Assembly (NCBI RefSeq): GCF_015277895.1
Contig: NZ_CP063815.1
Span: forward strand, 1,426,001-1,490,000
Direction: 5' to 3'
Length of the DNA: 64,000 nucleotides
Origin: Microbacterium abyssi
GTDB taxonomy: Bacteria; Actinomycetota; Actinomycetes; Actinomycetales; Microbacteriaceae
Part shown: piece by piece, positions 63,052-64,000 of the stretch
How positions within the stretch are numbered: position 1 is the first letter of the stretch
How the letters are laid out: each line of letters begins with the position of its first letter
The notes under the pieces: model-generated
The model's input: the letters and a program-made list of their open reading frames with translations, nothing else
Databases searched by the model: none
Told to the model about the DNA's origin: nothing
Made by a program: the position numbers and the translations under genes

Positions 63052-64000
63052 TCAACCGGCGGCCACCGGCAGCTCGATCTGCTCGAGCGCCATGCGCGCC
63101 GCACCGTGCAGGATCGCATCCGCACCGGTGGCCGCCGCCTCGATGCGCAGCCGCTGCGTGGCCAGCGGGTGGCAGGCTTCGTACACGCGGCTGCGCACGG
63201 CGGCGATGAACGGCTCCGAGGCGCTCATGCTCCCGGTGAGGAAGACGGCATCGGGGTTGAAGAAGTTGACGACTCCGGAGAGGGCCTGTCCGAGATGCGT
63301 TCCTGCCGTCCGGACGAGAGTCGTCGCCTCCGGGTCGGCGTCGCGGGCGAGCGCCAGCACGTCGGCGATGGTGCCGACGTCCGTGTGGCCCCGCTCATGC
63401 ATCTGGCGCACCAGGCTCGCCCCACTGGCGACCGTCTCGAGGCATCCGGTGTTGCCGCAGGAGCAGGGGAGGTCGCCGCTGCCGTCGATTCGCGTGTGAG
63501 TGATGTCGCCGGCTGCACCGGTCGCACCGCGATGCACATGCCCGTCGACCACGATCCCGCTGCCGATGGCGGTGCCGGCCTTGACGGTGATGCTGTGGCG
63601 GGCGTATCCGAACTGCTCGCGATGCTCGCCCAGTGCTGCGAGGTTGGCGTCGTTGTCCACGGCCACTCCCGCCCCGTACCGCTCGTGCAGATACTCGCGG
63701 ACGGGGAAGCCGGGCCATCCGGGCATGCGTGACGGCTGATCGACAGTGCCCGCCGCGATGTCCACCGGGCCGGGCAGGCTCACTCCGACCGCTCTGAGGA
63801 CCTCGTCCCCGATGAGACGGTCCAGCACCTCGCCGACGCGATTCAGGGTCCGTTCCGGGCCCTCGGTGAGATCGACCGAGATCGTCTGCGAGTTCAGCAG
63901 GGCGCCGCTGAGCGAATGGCGTCCGATCAGAGCGTGCCGGCCACCGAGATCGACGGTGAGGATGATCCCGGCGAAGGCGGGCACGCGCAGGACGCGAGGG
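63052..64000 (-). CDS. ROK family transcriptional regulator (partial, start outside window)
   Basis: At least 316 residues of a ROK protein, open beyond the window edge. Visible are the ATP-type loop TVDLGGRHALIG, SLPGPVD, AVDNDANLAALGEHREQFGYARHSITVKAGTAIGSGIVVDGHVHRGATGAAGDITH, and the zinc motif PCSCGNTGCLE. The frame continues upstream of the GTG at 63984 (RPRVLR), so an N-terminal DNA-binding part is expected outside the window. It likely regulates sugar genes, perhaps the fucosidase next to it. Confidence 0.87.
   Translation of the reverse strand, partial: PRVLRVPAFAGIILTVDLGGRHALIGRHSLSGALLNSQTISVDLTEGPERTLNRVGEVLDRLIGDEVLRAVGVSLPGPVDIAAGTVDQPSRMPGWPGFPVREYLHERYGAGVAVDNDANLAALGEHREQFGYARHSITVKAGTAIGSGIVVDGHVHRGATGAAGDITHTRIDGSGDLPCSCGNTGCLETVASGASLVRQMHERGHTDVGTIADVLALARDADPEATTLVRTAGTHLGQALSGVVNFFNPDAVFLTGSMSASEPFIAAVRSRVYEACHPLATQRLRIEAAATGADAILHGAARMALEQIELPVAAG

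Overview
The window is a stretch of high-GC (about two thirds G+C), gene-dense actinobacterial chromosome. Gene order and protein sequences point to the family Microbacteriaceae, most likely Microbacterium. The order ftsK-pgsA-cinA-like-clgR-like-DUF3046-recA-recX-miaB-miaA-dapF-hflX, the small DUF5302 gene, the DUF4395/thioredoxin pair, the tmRNA ending in ALAA and tRNA genes without encoded CCA all fit. The genus is inferred from the sequence alone. I see no phage, insertion sequence, CRISPR array or rRNA operon.

Layout. 1-10.8 kb: the end of rpsO and, 8.4 kb later, pnp. Between them lie accessory genes: DUF488, a 2-oxoglutarate/iron oxygenase, a membrane acyltransferase, a luciferase-like monooxygenase with its FMN reductase, a DedA protein, and a glycosyltransferase fused to an SGNH hydrolase. 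11-20.9 kb: an aldo/keto reductase-like protein lacking the catalytic tetrad, then dapB, an OsmC protein, a DUF4395 protein with a frameshifted thioredoxin, thyA-folA, a NUDIX hydrolase, dapA and RNase J. 21-35 kb: the conserved ftsK to hflX core. 35.9-38 kb: tmRNA, hisN and tRNA-Lys. 38.5-40.2 kb: a MarR regulator with an MFS pump and a clear operator. 40.3-52.4 kb: a catabolic block with a five-gene Liv-type ABC importer, acyl-CoA ligase, TetR, 3-hydroxybutyrate dehydrogenase, alpha/beta hydrolase, IclR, 3-oxoacid CoA-transferase and thiolase. Together these would import and oxidise 3-hydroxybutyrate or a related acid or ester to acetyl-CoA. 54-56.5 kb: otsA-otsB (trehalose). 56.5-61.6 kb: ilvD-ilvB-ilvN-ilvC (valine/isoleucine). 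61.7-64 kb: an alpha-L-fucosidase and a convergent ROK regulator cut by the window end.

Two signals run through the whole window. First, at least 18 genes carry a TAnnnT -10 box 6-7 bases before the start codon, so they should be transcribed without a leader; this decides several starts (ftsK, hisN, acyltransferase). Second, the heptamer GGATGCC and its complement GGCATCC occur about 98 times by hand count, roughly six times the composition expectation. They are balanced between strands, occur in genes and gaps, and force otherwise uncommon codons. It looks like a selected genomic signal of unknown function.

Other points of interest are an ilvD 3' end with foreign-looking codon use, and palindromic operators at the monooxygenase pair, the MarR gene, the IclR gene and the fucosidase. 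No stretch over 300 bases lacks a gene.
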